Source of the DNA: Adineta ricciae
Taxonomy: Eukaryota > Rotifera > Eurotatoria > Adinetida > Adinetidae
Reading direction: 5' to 3'
Length of the DNA: 64,000 bases
Assembly (NCBI GenBank): GCA_905250025.1
Contig: CAJNOJ010000159.1
Span: 62,001 to 126,000, forward strand
Under the pieces are notes generated by a model that was given only the letters and a program-made list of their open reading frames with translations, did not search any database and was not told the origin of the DNA. Position 1 is the first letter of the stretch. Each line of letters opens with the position of its first letter. Position numbers and translations under genes: made by a program. Positions 38,414-53,144 of this stretch are shown one piece after another.

Positions 38414-39622
38414 TCATTGCATCTTTTCAATGGTACCGAAAATGTATCCTTTCCAAAAGTTTCGTAACGATTCAATTCGTTGTTTAACAGCATTTCTGTA
38501 AGATTTTCCATGTGGTTGATGTTGACTAATTAAATTTTGTAAACTACATCGACAACGTTCAACGACCTTTGAATACAATGTGGCAAATATTAAACAAAAT
38601 TCTATCAAAAACCACTTACGTCATCGATGGTATCTTTAGACATGTCATATTGCACCGGATCACCTACATATAATGTTAGTTGAACAGGTATTGGAATTTG
38701 AATCCATGTCATGATGAACCAAACAAGACCGCCAACTGCATGTAGAAATGGTGTTAAAAATGGTATTTCTAATTTGAGAATGGAAGAATATAAACGGCCA
38801 AGGCCAAGAAGATTCCAGAGGAAAAGGATAGGGTTCCATCGCATCTCTTCTTGATTGGCCATGAATGTTGGGATAATCGGAACGTTTGCTTGCGTTGCAA
38901 CATGAACAAAACCTTTACCTACAAACTAAATGTCGTCAAACACATATCGAAAACTTCATCTAACGTACGATTTTCCGGCCAACACACTTTATATGCATTC
39001 TCATGGCCGACCATTGCTTCTTCAACCCCACCTACATTCTATGGTTAAATCGAATGGATCTTTATCTCGAAGTTTTACCTGGAATGACCACCACCCAAAA
39101 TCCACTGTTTAGCAAAGATACGGCAGTATCGCGTTTACCCGGTACACAACCCATCAAACGTAGAAATGGAAAAAAAAACATTACTTGACGATGTACCAGA
39201 GCTCTAATTACACATTCACAAATGCAAGAAATTCATCGAATAGATCATCTACCGAACGACCCGACCAGTTTTATGATACGTAGACACGAGCGTCGCTTGC
39301 ACATCGGCAGTATGTGTCGAATGACGAGATATGAAAAGACAACCTTGTTCTGGATCGACCTTCTCCATTCCAACAACTATAGTCACATGTATATTCACAT
39401 AAAATCACATCTTCAGATCTTATTCTTACTCTGAAATCCGTGGATATAAGTAAATGCATAATAATAAAACAGTGTTAACAAGCGGAAATACCATATATCA
39501 CCGAGAATCTTATCTGGCAGAAAAGCCATCCGTGTGCGCACTGAATATCGGTGAGCTTCTTCTCGTATGTCGGGATCAACGATATTTTCATCGGTTTTCT
39601 TTTTCATATCAACGAATTCCAT
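38414..39622 (-). CDS. TMEM68: TMEM68-like PlsC/DGAT-type acyltransferase
   Basis: Minus-strand gene starting at the ATG at 39622 (MEFVDMKKKTDENIVD). Domain order: a hydrophobic segment (IWYFRLLTLFYYYAFTYI), the acyltransferase motif SRHSTHTAD (His-x5-Asp spacing as in TMEM68 YHGAIPID), a PGGVEEAMVGHENAYKV block equivalent to the PGG motif, KGFVHVATQANVPIIPTF, then VQLTLYVGDPVQYDMS near the end. TMEM68 relatives acylate mono- or diacylglycerol at the ER. At least five exons with short introns. TTTTAG lies 6 bases before the ATG. Exon borders between 38900 and 39400 are approximate. Confidence 0.82.
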
Positions 39623-39802
39623 GTCCTTCTAAAATGTATATTCAAAGATCTTTCTGTATTGTATACAAAAAAAAAGCGAAAGCAGGCGAAAGTGAGTTCA
39701 GATTTTGATAGAATTTTCTTCTCGAGAATAAACAATCATAACGAAAAAATAAAACGTTTGATGCTCTTTGTTTTTTTGTTAATAATGTTCGAAAAATTGA
39801 AA

Positions 39803-40565
39803 TTATTGTGGATAACTTGTTCCACGTGTTGTTTGATTTATACCAGCCGTAGCGACTTCACGAGCTGCTCCACGAACGGTCGGACTAAAAACGAACATCT
39901 ATCTACTAATGGATTTATTCGAAAAGATTCTATTCACTTGTTGACAAATGCCGACTGAAATTCACGTTGCGCTTGTTCAAGTGTTGCTCCCGATTGACGA
40001 TACAAACGGTGTACCTAAAACGAGTCGATGTTATAAGTTAAAACAAATCATCAACACACATAAAACATCTGAGCTCGAGCAATCAAAATTCTTTTCTTAA
40101 AAACAATAACAGCACGATACCCTATTGAAAGCAAGATCAAAAACCCATATTCGTCGGATTTATCTTTACAGAAAATTCTCATCTTTTCTCGTGAAAAGCT
40201 GAACTGATCTATTGAGCTTACCTTAATTAATAATAAACCATCAGCAGCAGCAACGATTCCAAAGCTTAGTGTCACAATCATCACAATAATACCGACGATG
40301 ATTTTACTTCCACCGGATGAGAATAGTTTCACCATTAATATAAAACCGCTAGAAGAAAAATAACAATATCATAGTTTTAACATTACAAACAACAAGGTTT
40401 AGCGAGTAAAAGATAATTATCATGCAAAAGACAACAGTGAAGATAACAAAAAACCAGTTGATTTACCATCCGAGATTAGCAACACCAAAGAATTGTAAGA
40501 TGGTTATGACGATTTGAATGAAGAAGATGAGAAAAAAGATCATAAAGCTGTATGCACTGTCTTCT
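39803..40565 (-). pseudogene. SCAMP: SCAMP, 5'-truncated (C-terminal half only)
   Basis: Minus-strand exons encode the SCAMP C-terminal half: EDSAYSFMIFFLIFFIQ and ILQFFGVANLGW (TM3), then FILMVKLFSSGGSKIIVGII with VTLSFGIVAAADGLLLIK (TM4), then VHRLYRQSGATLEQAQREFQ and a tail ending TTRGTSYPQ. The N-terminal NPF region, TM1, TM2 and the amphipathic CWYRP segment are missing. Only about 166 bases lie between the most 5' exon and the stop of the kinase gene, and an unresolved base (N) is at 40676 inside them. SCAMPs are post-Golgi recycling proteins. No stop or frameshift is seen in what remains, so this may be an assembly break rather than a dead gene. Confidence 0.75.
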
Positions 40566-40675
40566 CTAGATGAAATTAGACAAAAAAATCATGGTTAATG
40601 AAAGTCAATCATCAATTTATGGATGTATCGATTAGATTTGGTTTCGAAAGGTTAATAGAATTAGATTAGGCAATG

Positions 40676-40676
40676 N
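40676..40676. other. ambiguous base N
   Basis: A lone N inside the spacer between truncated SCAMP and the kinase gene, marking local assembly uncertainty. Confidence 0.95.
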
Positions 40677-40731
40677 GATGTGTCATTGTAGAAGAAAAAT
40701 AAATAGAATAAGAATGACAATAATATCCATT

Positions 40732-42363
40732 TCAGATATTACTGTCATCTTTATGATTAATCGAAGTTGATCTGTTAATTTTCTCGTAATTCTCATCAAT
40801 GGCTTTGATATTTGCATTTGTGACAATCCATTGATGTTGAATTACTTCGTTTAATGGCATGCGATCTTGAGGATTACGACGAATCAACTAAATGATCAAA
40901 TTTCATCGAAATTTAGTACAATGAAATGTCGATTTTTTACTTGACTAATAAGATCGCGAGCATGTTGAGATATGTTCGGTGGAAATGACAAATCAATCGT
41001 TCGTATCAGACGAATAGTATCTTGTTGCGTAGGGCTATCGAATGGAGGTTTGCCTACGATCTATAAACAAAGTTGAATAGAAAATTTAACTCGTTCGGAT
41101 TAGTACCATTTCATAGGTGAATACACCTAAACACCAAAGATCGATTTTTTCGTCATAGCCATGTCCATTGAGCATTTCCGGTGCTAAATAATCCAGTGTA
41201 CCGCACAGAGTTGTTCGTCTGTTTAGATTCCAACGAATAAAGAACTTCAATGTTATTGTTTGAAAATTCAACTCACTTGTTTGCTTCAGTGCTCTCTGCT
41301 GACCAACCGAAATCAGCTGAAAACAGGACGAAGCATACTTATCGACTAGATCAATTAACACTGTGTTTACCTAATTTGAGAATGCCATAAATGCCAATGA
41401 GAATATTTTCCGGTTTGATGTCACTACAAAACATCGTTCTTCAGTTGATCATTGGGCTTAAGGGTAATTTTCTTACCGATGAATAATTTGCTTCGAATGG
41501 AGATAGGACAATGCATTGCAAAGTTGATAGACATACTAGAAGAAAAGTAGTAGGTTTCCTGGTGAGAGAGCTACTCTTAGATGAAAGGTATTTACACCAG
41601 CAGCTTCGGTTTCTTTGAGAATTTTTTCTTTTTGCATACGTCGATATAATTCTCCACCGGGTGCATATTCCAGAAGTAGGAAAATTCGTTGTTCATCGTG
41701 AAAAAATCCATACAAACGCAGAATATTCGGATGTCTGAAACCGCATTGTTTTCTTTCAAGCGAGATCAAGATTTATCGAAAGAGTTTCTTACTTCAAACG
41801 ACTCTGTATGGATATTTCACTTATCAATTGTTTGGCTAAGCGAGGAGTCGATATCTGATCTTTGATGATCGCCTGCCAATACACATAAAATGCATTCGTC
41901 AGAATAGTTTTACAAGCCAAATCATACTTTCAGTGCAACAATGTATTTGCTCTTCTTTTCACGAACACAATAAACATGACCAAAACGTCCGCGACCTAAC
42001 GGTGCTCCTATTTCGAAATCATTGATTGTCCATTGTCGTCTACGAAAGAAATCTCTCGAATCTTATTCAAACTGAGCATCAAGATTACTCACTGAGGTGT
42101 TTTCGATGCTGCTGCTGTTGCTGTTGTTGTTTCATCCAGATGATTTGTGATCAAATCAGCATTAGATGTCGAAGAGGATGAGGCAGTATGTTGCTTCCGA
42201 TTGTCTTCACTATGTTTCTTTGAGTCGCCTCCCAAGAAGTATTCTCTATAAATATCAAACAAATGTTCAAACGGCATTGAGAGAAACGTCCGAACTCGTA
42301 CGAAGGTATCGGTCGATTTTCCACATTTCGATTTTGTAGTACTGAGCGTGATGATGATTTCAT
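40732..42363 (-). CDS. AURK: Aurora-type serine/threonine kinase
   Basis: Minus-strand gene with many short introns. The start at 42363 ([13 protein letters not shown]) joins the next exon through a 56-base intron. Kinase motifs: glycine loop [17 protein letters not shown] lysine, [29 protein letters not shown], catalytic [19 protein letters not shown] and the Aurora activation segment [15 protein letters not shown]. The N-terminus is short (about 75 residues) and low complexity (Thr/Ala/Ser), like Aurora A/B N-tails, with no other domain. The C-tail after the kinase domain is NHKDDSNI. Auroras act at spindle poles and kinetochores in mitosis. Divergent from ROPN1L with 300 bases between ATGs. 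Confidence 0.92.
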
Positions 42364-42663
42364 TCTTCTCTTCTTTTTCTAACTGACAACAGCACGATTG
42401 ATTGAGTCTGTCTTCTTTGTTTCGAGCCTCAAATTCCTACGAACCAATCATATTCGACTGCGCCACAATCGCTGCGAATGAGAAACTGAACGTCAGTTCC
42501 TCCCACAAATCCTCATTAAGATGTCAAATATTCTATAAAAATAATTTTTTTGACATATCAGTTCCAAATGACTGGCGATGTATAATGAGATAATCTAAAT
42601 GGTTGAAAATTCTATTGACATGTTTACATCGAATACAACCACAAGCGTTCATTTTGAACAAAT

Positions 42664-43891
42664 ATGGCGACAAATGAACCATATTATACAAGCGAGCAAA
42701 TTTCAATTCCATCCGAATTTCCGGACATATTACTTCAATTTTCCAAAGCAGCAATACGCACACAGCCAACAGACGTATTGGCATGGAGTGCAGCGTAAGT
42801 TAAATGACTTCTTTTGATGTTTTTATGAGCTTTTCCTTATAGATACTTCCGAGCATTAGCAAATGGTCAAACACCGCCGATTAAAGAACGTAGGAACATC
42901 ATTTTTTCTGTTCAAACGATTGTATATCACAAATTATATAGGTATGGAGATGCCTGTTGCGACACAAAAGATCGACACAGGTTTAACTATGGGTCTATTG
43001 AAGATCTTACATAGACAGGTAATCTCTTCAATGAAGTAATCAAGATTTGCTTTGAAAATATTACCAGTAGCTAACAAAGAACCATAATAATTATAGGCGC
43101 AGTTCTTCTGTGCTAGAATAGAGGGTATAATTGATTTTAAGTACATAACTTTTCGCTTGTCAGCTATTATTGAGGGTGACAAAAACACATTAATTATAAT
43201 GTGTAATCTTAGCATGAGAAGACGACATTAATAATAGGTAGATGTTTTAAGCATAGTGAAAGAGGAAGCAAGTTGAACTGTTTGGATATTCTTATGTAGA
43301 TAGAATCATTTGTTGCATAAAAGGAGACTGATCAAGCAGAAATTTGATCTTAATTAGGGTAATATGGGAACATTCGTGACATAAGAGCCGACTTAGAAGG
43401 ATTTTTCGGTAAATGATTGATTTGTTTTAGTTTTCTTCGAAAGGAACAGTTCCGTTAAATGAAATCCAGAATAAATACCAAGATTTGAATATCCCACAAG
43501 AACAATTCGATGATATTGTACAAATCGGTGGATTCAACGGAGATGTACAATGGGAACATTTTCTAACTGTAGCCATGACAAAAATATCAAAAGTATGCAA
43601 CTTTTCCTATTTATATTTTATATTGTCATTCTTTTCTCATAGAGTTTGACGGATACATTAATAAAGATATGTGAGCTGTTGACAAGCGATCCTCCGGGTG
43701 CTAATGCTCGAATTCCGTTCGATCAGTGGAAGAAATTCTATCGATATCTAGCTGAACTCGATGGTGACATTCGGCAAGAACAGATTCAGGAAGTCATTGA
43801 TTATCTAGCGAACGAATGGGTTATCCGGCAAAATGGAATGATCCATCCACGCAACTTCATTCATCCTGAATGTCCCAAATTAGAAGCATAA
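42664..43891 (+). CDS. ROPN1L: ropporin-1-like protein (ROPN1L / radial spoke RSP11)
   Basis: Five exons (42664-42794, 42843-42889, 42942-43020, 43431-43592, 43643-43891). It starts with an RIIa-type docking domain: IPSEFPDILLQFSKAAIRTQ, VLAWSAAYFRALANG, followed by MEMPVATQKIDTGLTMGLLK, a near-diagnostic ROPN1L stretch. The C-terminal half has ICELLTSDPPGANARIPF and FYRYLAELDGDI as in ROPN1L. RIIa domains bind AKAP amphipathic helices; the protein belongs to the radial spoke stalk in cilia. The 410-base third intron is the longest here. Length (about 222 residues) is normal. Confidence 0.93.
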
Positions 43892-44121
43892 TTATTTCCT
43901 TATTACACAATCAGCCAGATAGAAACACAATACATCAGAACCTGTCTACATGTTGTTCGTCTTGTGTGTGCAATAATTATCTTTAGTAGTCAGAATCTCT
44001 AAACAGTGCTTTCGTTATTGTTTCGTAAATAATTTAGAATGATTTATTTGTTTGATATAAAAGCAATCTCTATCGAACATTTCTTTCATAGATCTGAAGT
44101 ATTTGCAGAAAAGAACATTCG

Positions 44122-45135
44122 CTAGGATCGATTAGTTTTGAGCTCTTGTTTGAATTTCTCAACTTCGGATTTGATAGTTACAACATCGGTGTTCAGTACC
44201 CATTGATGGAATTCTTCGTCCGTTTTGCCAAATCGTCTTTCGAAATTGCGCATATGTACAGGAATCATTTGTTTCTGACCACCAATATCAAGGAAGTCTT
44301 TACCGCTGTACTTTTCACGAAATTGTCGTTTTTCATCGCGAGCGTTTAATCCTTTTTCATAGGCGTCTTGTTTGTCGAAGAAAGTCAACGCTTGTTGACG
44401 AACATCGCGAGCAAGTTCATCACGATTTTCAATTGGTTGCTCTCGCGGAATTTCGTGTTCATCTAAGAACGCTATGAATTTTATATAGATCGGACGTTTC
44501 GATGTTCGTTGTCGATGTGCATGGTTAAGTTGATCGTCATCAAAATACTGACGACGAAAGTATTTTCCTTCGACAATCCATTGGAAGAATTCATTGGCAT
44601 TCTCAAATCCTTTTGCATACCGTTCATAGTCATGACCGAGAAAAGCGAAGATATCTTGAGGATTCGATGATAGTAAAAGTTTTGTTGATGTCGTAGTTGG
44701 ATCGAATTCTTTTGTATGTACATTCATCCATAGGCCTTGAATACCGTATTTCAATCCAATTTTATGACAAACATTGCCGATTAAACCACCGAGATCTGAG
44801 TAGGAGAAATAAACAATGGCATTGTGGAATTCTTCTTGTGGAACAAGAATAAAATCAACTTGAAATTGTTCGACATCGAATGAATAAACATCGCCGTTTT
44901 TGAAGATTTCCGTTGGGTGAAATAGTTCTTCGATTAAATCGTGAAGTTTTACCGATGGTGGACATACCATAAGAACATCCAAATCACCGAATGACTCTTT
45001 ACATGGAAATTCTCTTGGAACGTCGCATTGATCGATATGTTCACGCACTTTGCTCAGAATACGTTCTTTCAATCTCAAATATTCGTCGCGTGCATAACGC
45101 CTAGTCACCACGTTTTTCAACGCATTCCCACCCAT
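44122..45135 (-). CDS. intronless nucleotidyltransferase-fold protein
   Basis: Single exon of 337 residues, starting MGGNALKNVVTRRYARDEY. The start at 45135 is the first ATG; the longer frame begins with GTG. The pol-beta-type metal motif SFGDLDVLMV supplies two Asp, and EQFQVDFILVP, a strand with Asp, fits the third carboxylate. Later segments: GNVCHKIGLKYGIQGLWMN, DIFAFLGHDYERYAKGFEN and HRQRTSKRPIYIKFIAFLDE. This layout recalls uncharacterised nucleotidyltransferases of viruses, phages and fungi, but I cannot name the family or substrate. All neighbours are intron-rich; an intronless gene here suggests late acquisition or retroposition. No frame damage, so it may be active. Confidence 0.75.
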   Translation of the reverse strand: MGGNALKNVVTRRYARDEYLRLKERILSKVREHIDQCDVPREFPCKESFGDLDVLMVCPPSVKLHDLIEELFHPTEIFKNGDVYSFDVEQFQVDFILVPQEEFHNAIVYFSYSDLGGLIGNVCHKIGLKYGIQGLWMNVHTKEFDPTTTSTKLLLSSNPQDIFAFLGHDYERYAKGFENANEFFQWIVEGKYFRRQYFDDDQLNHAHRQRTSKRPIYIKFIAFLDEHEIPREQPIENRDELARDVRQQALTFFDKQDAYEKGLNARDEKRQFREKYSGKDFLDIGGQKQMIPVHMRNFERRFGKTDEEFHQWVLNTDVVTIKSEVEKFKQELKTNRS

Positions 45136-45481
45136 CAGTTGTTGTTTTGTATGTCGGTTACTCACTTACATTTTACATCTTATATAGAAGAACGAAAAAT
45201 TTTCTTCTCATGCAATGGTTATTGCACAATATTTGTAGAATATGAGCTATGATGAAACATGCTTATTCATTTGATGAGAGGAAGCATTACATTAGGTAAA
45301 GTATGCGCTGTAAATCCAAATAGGTTTTTTAGCGTCGAACGCCGGTTTTATGACTGTTTATTAATAAAAATCGTTTGGCAGGACTATTCTGTCTTTCATG
45401 GTAATCGAAGGATCTCTAATAAAATACACTAAACAACTGATGGCATGATTACATAAAGCAAGTAAACGAAGAGGAAATATA
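45136..45481. other. intergenic, nucleotidyltransferase / UGP2
   Basis: About 345 AT-rich bases, both flanking genes on the minus strand. UGP2 3'UTR and the nucleotidyltransferase promoter are expected here. No motif recognised. Confidence 0.35.
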
Positions 45482-47649
<2,168 letters not shown>

Positions 47650-48376
47650 TCTCGTGTTGAATTTATCAAAAAAAAAACAATCTAGAAATAATCGAATTCA
47701 AGGTATAAAAACGTGCTTTATATCACAAGATAATTTGGGTACATTGACCGCATTTTTTACGTCTATAGTAGACGATGTGCGAAGATCGAATAGGAAGCAT
47801 CGGGATGCATCGACGAGTCATCGATAGAACGGGAAAAAAAAAGCCAGTAGGATTTTTTTTTTGCTTACAACCACCACGAATCTCTTGGCTTAAAGTGATT
47901 GTCTGAGACTAACTAATATCCAGTGAAAAAGAAACAAACATTCGGATAGGTATAGAGGTGAATAAGTGCAGAACAGAAATCGCGATACGACTCATAGCTG
48001 TTGCTTAATATCTTCGATAAACAATCAGTTGAGACATGGTAAATAGTGAACAAAAGTAAATTGCTGAATATATTTGAATACTTTCTCGTTTGCACGAAAT
48101 TTACTTATTGACTTGAAGAAGCAGATTTGTTTCATTTCATTTTATCGAAAAGAAAAGAAACGAAGAATAATTCTTGTGGGCCTCATAGGGGGATCAGTAT
48201 GAATGAAAACGTTAATGGAAGCAATGGGTTTGAAGAGGTCGCCATTACTCATGGATCTTCAAAGAACAGAACTAGAGAAAAACACGACTGCGGCAGCTTT
48301 TGCGTGTAACAACAGATTTTATCTTTACTTAATCAGAAAAAAGAAACATATTTACAGACAAAGTTCGAATGTTCAT
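47650..48376. other. intergenic, UGP2 / coiled-coil SAM gene
   Basis: About 725 bases without a supported gene. The plus-strand ORF at 47435-47827 overlaps UGP2 exons antisense and is not credible. Confidence 0.4.
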
Positions 48377-51300
48377 TTATACATCGATTCGATTGGATTT
48401 GAATGTTAATAATGAAGTGAAATATTGTTGTGCTTCGTAAATAATGCGTATCGATGGACCATGTGGTATGCCAAAACCTTGTAATTTCCTCTCGTCCACA
48501 AATGCTAATTCACAAAAGCCGATATTTTCTTTTTCAAATATGGAAATATACTCTTGATAATTTAATAAAGTAAGAAAATAATGAAGCAATACTTCGGTAC
48601 CAAAGAATCTAAATGAACAATCCATTTGTACAAGAAAATATTATGATATGTTCATACAAAAATAAAACATGATTTTACTGTTCGATTTTTCGTGCATGTC
48701 GAGGATCAATGATGGTAGTTGGACGTGGACTGCTCGGGGTGAACATATTGATGGAATTGGTGGTGTTTATTGCCGCCAAATGTTGAACACTGGCAGATAG
48801 GAGACGAGTTGGCTGATGGGATATTTGTTGTCGAAGTTCAGCGACCTCGGCGCGCAGATCAGCAACTTCATCTTTAACGCCACGCTGAAGTTGAACTTGT
48901 GCAGATAATTTCGCGATGGACTCAGCTAATGTTACTATAGAGGATTCGAGACGAGTGAAGCGTTGATTGATTTCTCTGAAAACATGTACATTGATCGTAT
49001 TTTTGAGAAGAAAACTTGAGTAGAGCTAATACTTCATATCAATACTTGGCTGACGCATGGCGAGCATTTTCCGGAAACGATGTTTTCGTTCATTACGCTC
49101 TACTGTAGAGGCAGCATTCGTCTTCGCATTGTCTTTGACGGTTTCAGCATCATTATCTAATACTCTGAATAGATCTTCATACATTATCTGAAGACCTAAC
49201 AAGGATTTCAAACGTAAACATAATCTGAATAAAATTTCATCAACGAACTATTCAATTGTTTGCGTAACTGTCGAATTTCTTTCGAACTATAACTGGAACT
49301 ACGTCGAGTCAGATTGGGTGTGGATGTACGAACGTGTGAATGTTTGCGTAATTTAGTTGCACTGAATTCACTAGTTAAGTCTGACCAAACGTCACTGACT
49401 AAATCACTTGCCGCATGATCATTATGATGAGCGACATCTAAACAGGAAACAACGGTAAGAGTGTCGACGTGTCCAGAAACAATGAACGCTTTTACCGTAA
49501 TCTTTACTTGGTATTTCGGTGACAGTTATTTCTGATTCTGACTCATCATCGTAAAGGTTAAGTCGACTCGTCGGCCGATCACCTCTGATGTTTTTACGAT
49601 CGATTAGTGTTTCTGAACTCGCTCGAAGTGGATTTTCATTCCGACGTGATCTATCGGTATGATTATTCAGATCTTTACTTGCTGGAGATGATGGTGGTAC
49701 TGACAGAAAAAGTCGATTACTCGTATCTTCTTGGTTTATTGCTGATACACTATCGTTATCGTTCAGATGAGTGTGCGTTCTTCCGTGAGTCAATCCTTGT
49801 TCATTAGAATGCACAGGCTTGGTAGAATCTTTGGTTCTGGTCGAACGACGAGGTGTTGGAGGTGGAGAATAGGAGGGCTGTTGTTCCATAGTAACATTTG
49901 GTTGTACATTGATAACTTGCGGTGATTTTCTTGACGCAGATATTCGTCTCATGTCGTTGTGGGATTCGATTTGTGTCTGACGGGAATTCGCATAAGTTTC
50001 AACTAGAAAATGAAGTATCACGAAAACTCTTTTTGGTTATAGTAATGTGTTCAATACGATACCAGTAGCGATGGATGAAGTTGGATGCGGTAATTGGTGG
50101 CGATTTTCTTGTGCTGAACTTTGAAACTGGGGATGAACACTGACCTCTGGTAGTGCTCGTTGATGTTTGTCGGATGGTGATGAATGTGAAGCAGGGGATA
50201 GTTTACGAGATTTAACTTTTTGTTGATTGGTTTCAGTTTTACTAGTCTAATATGAAGGTTGTGATGAATATAGTATAATTACTGATCTTTACTTTAGACT
50301 TCGTGGTATGATTATTGAACACTGCATTATCTGAATTGGATGGTTGGACATCGACTTCCAAGTTAGTTGAAAAAGCACGTAGCGGTGTTGACGTACGAGC
50401 ATTCACATAATCATTTATCGCCGCTGCTGTCGATCGTGTAACGATCAGTGGACCCGTTCCAGTTGTCACTCGATGCTGTGATGTACTCGTTGCTGCAAAA
50501 AAATTCGTCGGCCGTCGTGATGTGAGGTCAGGTGGTAAAGGTTTTTTCGTTTCATTCGATCCTTGAAAATAATAGTTTGTGGATGTTGTCGTGCCCGTAT
50601 TTTGGTAAACTACTGGTCGAGTAGTTGTCGGTCGAGTGGTAAACAGTTCATTGAGAGTTGTTAATGAGCGTGTTCCTGGCATAGGTGAATTGAGGGGATC
50701 TGGACGTAGCTTATTCGCTGTTTGTGCTAAAGCCATATTTACATTTTGTATTGTTGCTTCGGTGTGTGAACGAGCGAAACCATTTGTCTACAAGCAAGGA
50801 TAAATTAACTTTGTAAAAGTCTTTAGTGAGGGTTTTACATGAGAAGACGAGCGTTGACGACCATCTCTACAAATACAAAAATGTTGATAAGATGAGAAGT
50901 AAAACATTGAAACACTACTGACGAGTTTTCGTTGACTAGTGTTTGTGTGGTGAGAAATTCGCGAACAGGTTTCAATGGCCGTTGAGAAACTTGCGATTCA
51001 ATGTGATTGCCAGGCTAAATTTACCTTCAAATGATGAATACGTACCGAACGAAATCTTCGTGCTCCTTACCGAATGAGAACGCGCCCGATTTTCATCAGT
51101 TTTCACACCAAATATTGTCACTGGCGTTGCATTACTGACCACACTTCGATAACGTTTTGGCACCGAACCTGGTGAACTGAAATTTGTGGTGTATCGCGCA
51201 TCATTTGGTGTTGGTTCAGTTTTTCGGTTGTCTTTTTTCTTGAAATAAAACAAATAAGAAATCGTTCACTCGCTCAATTTTGGTTTTCCTACGGTGAATT

Positions 51301-51554
51301 GTTGCACTTCGGTTTTTTTCGTTCTCATTGATCACGATGATAAAGTTTTGTGAAGAAGAAAAAGAAACGTCGATGTGAAATCGAATTGGAATAAATTTAT
51401 GAATATGTTTATATAAGATACTTGAAAGCCGAAGTTGATGAAAGGAAAAAAATCGATAAAAAAGTAACACTTGAGTAAATATTCTTTATCGAAAGTTTTC
51501 TTTCTTTACCTTCAACTTCCGAATATCAGAATAATCCAAATCAAGCGTAGACAT
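48377..51554 (-). CDS. Ser/Thr-rich, coiled-coil protein with C-terminal SAM-like domain
   Basis: Long multi-exon minus-strand gene. The first exon reads MSTLDLDYSDIRKLK; exons then encode basic, Ser/Thr/Pro-rich disordered sequence (SPGSVPKRYRSVVSN; TRPTTTRPVVYQNTG; PPPTPRRSTRTKD). A coiled coil follows (SKEIRQLRKQLNSS; VKDEVADLRAEVAELRQQI), and the C-terminus has a SAM-like helical block (NYQEYISIFEKENIGF, ERKLQGFGIPHGPSI). The disordered-basic / coiled-coil / SAM layout suggests a microtubule- or cytoskeleton-linked scaffold. I do not recognise the family. Exon borders are approximate; the whole tract shows no frame damage. Confidence 0.65.
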
Positions 51555-52087
51555 CTCTAATTTACCATCGATAGGTGATTTTATTATTGAATGAAACTTA
51601 AATCGTTGACATTTTTTACGCGAACAACGAAATTGTCGTGATCAACAAGAGTGAAGAACGATTGAAATCAGTTTCTTGTACTTACCTGATGAAGCGCTCT
51701 CTCTCTCTCTCTTTCGTCTCGCTGTTATTGTAAAGAACGAAAATATGACATTGTTGCCGAATTGCAAAACAAATGAACGCGACGATTTATATTGCCGTCA
51801 CAAATTTTCGTTGAAAGGATTCGATTTTGAATCGAATGTTTTCGAAAATAATTCAATCGAATTAGCATAGTCAAGATCGTCATGCAATGGAGATATTTAG
51901 TTTGTTTTCCGAAGCCATACGATCGAATGGAATGAATCATCGGCAGCATTAAATGAACCACCGGATGTGCAAGACGAAAAGTTTATTCAACGAATCCAGT
52001 TTGTTTGGTTTATATTTGTTTCAATGAAAATAAGGATTTTACAAAAGAGAGAAGTGAAAAAAAAGAAGATAAGTGTTTTCGGTTAGT
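51555..52087. other. intergenic with TC microsatellite
   Basis: About 530 bases between the coiled-coil gene start and the RSPH9 stop. A CT-dinucleotide run sits near 51695-51712. No gene supported. Confidence 0.4.
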
Positions 52088-53144
52088 TTAGAGCATGAAA
52101 GCTAAGTCTTTGTTTTCTTCACCAATACCACAATAAAGTGAACCATAACGATTTGTGCCTGGAATATGAAAGAATGCCATGCCAGGCCATTTAAGGCTAC
52201 GAATTTGAACTAAACCACTTCCACGTTCGTATTGAACACTCCAACCTAGAAGAATTGCAATTTGATTAGGAGGAATAGCGAGAACGAATATACCTTTCGG
52301 AACATCTTCATCAATGGGATCGAGAAATTGAAGACTTTTCTCGAGAGTACTTCGTTGGACTAAACTTTTCTTTGGAAGATGAATGGGCTCACAAAAATGA
52401 TAATAATTCGATAATTTAGTACTTTCAGCAATGGTCAATCCTGTAAATATCCGAACAGTTACATTGCAAATGCATACAATGTTTACGGTTATACCTTCGA
52501 ATGTACGATTTCGCTGAACATCTCCATTCGGCTGAAGAATGTACGCAGTGTATGGAACAATTAAAGCATCTTGTTCAATTCTCCATAAACTAGCAGCTAA
52601 TCGATCTTCTTCACGTAGAGTTGTCTTGAGAAAAAAATGTGTTCTTTTACAATCAGTTCATCATCATATCGCTCTTACTTTAATTTCTTCGATATTTTCG
52701 TCTTCAGTATCTTCATCAGTTATTTCATATTTAACAACTTCGAAATCATTGGATGGATCTCCGGTAAAACGTCCCTGACACACATCGACTAACTCTTTTG
52801 CTTCTTTACTTGGTGGATTCAACATATTCCAATTGATACAATCTTTGCTAGATATTACAAATGAAAAATAGATTCTTAGAAAAGAAACGATTGAAGCTCA
52901 ATAACAAGTACCTATAGAGAAATTGTCGATGGCGAAGTTCATCTTTTTGTCGGCCTTGAACAATGAAATAATCATCATTAATACCTAAGATTTTTCCCCA
53001 AAAATGAATCGTTTTGAATTTATATTGTTCTTTGAGAATAATCAACGATGTTTGTAATGAAGCACGTTGTTCAGGACTGAAAGCAATACCACTGAACGCA
53101 AGTAAATCAAGATCAAGAATGAAATCTTTAGCTTCGATACCCAT
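52088..53144 (-). CDS. RSPH9: radial spoke head protein 9
   Basis: Three to four minus-strand exons. It starts MGIEAKDFILDLDLLAFSG; hallmark segments are FSPEQRASLQTSLIILKEQY, FWGKILGINDDYFIVQG, the acidic DEDTEDENIEEI region, RNRTFEGLTIAESTKLSNYY, LDPIDEDVPKGIF and the diagnostic end GIGEENKDLAFML. RSPH9 is part of the radial spoke head, which signals between the central pair and dynein arms of motile cilia. TTTAG lies 5 bases before the ATG. The frame stays open upstream of the ATG, but family length favours this start. Confidence 0.95.
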
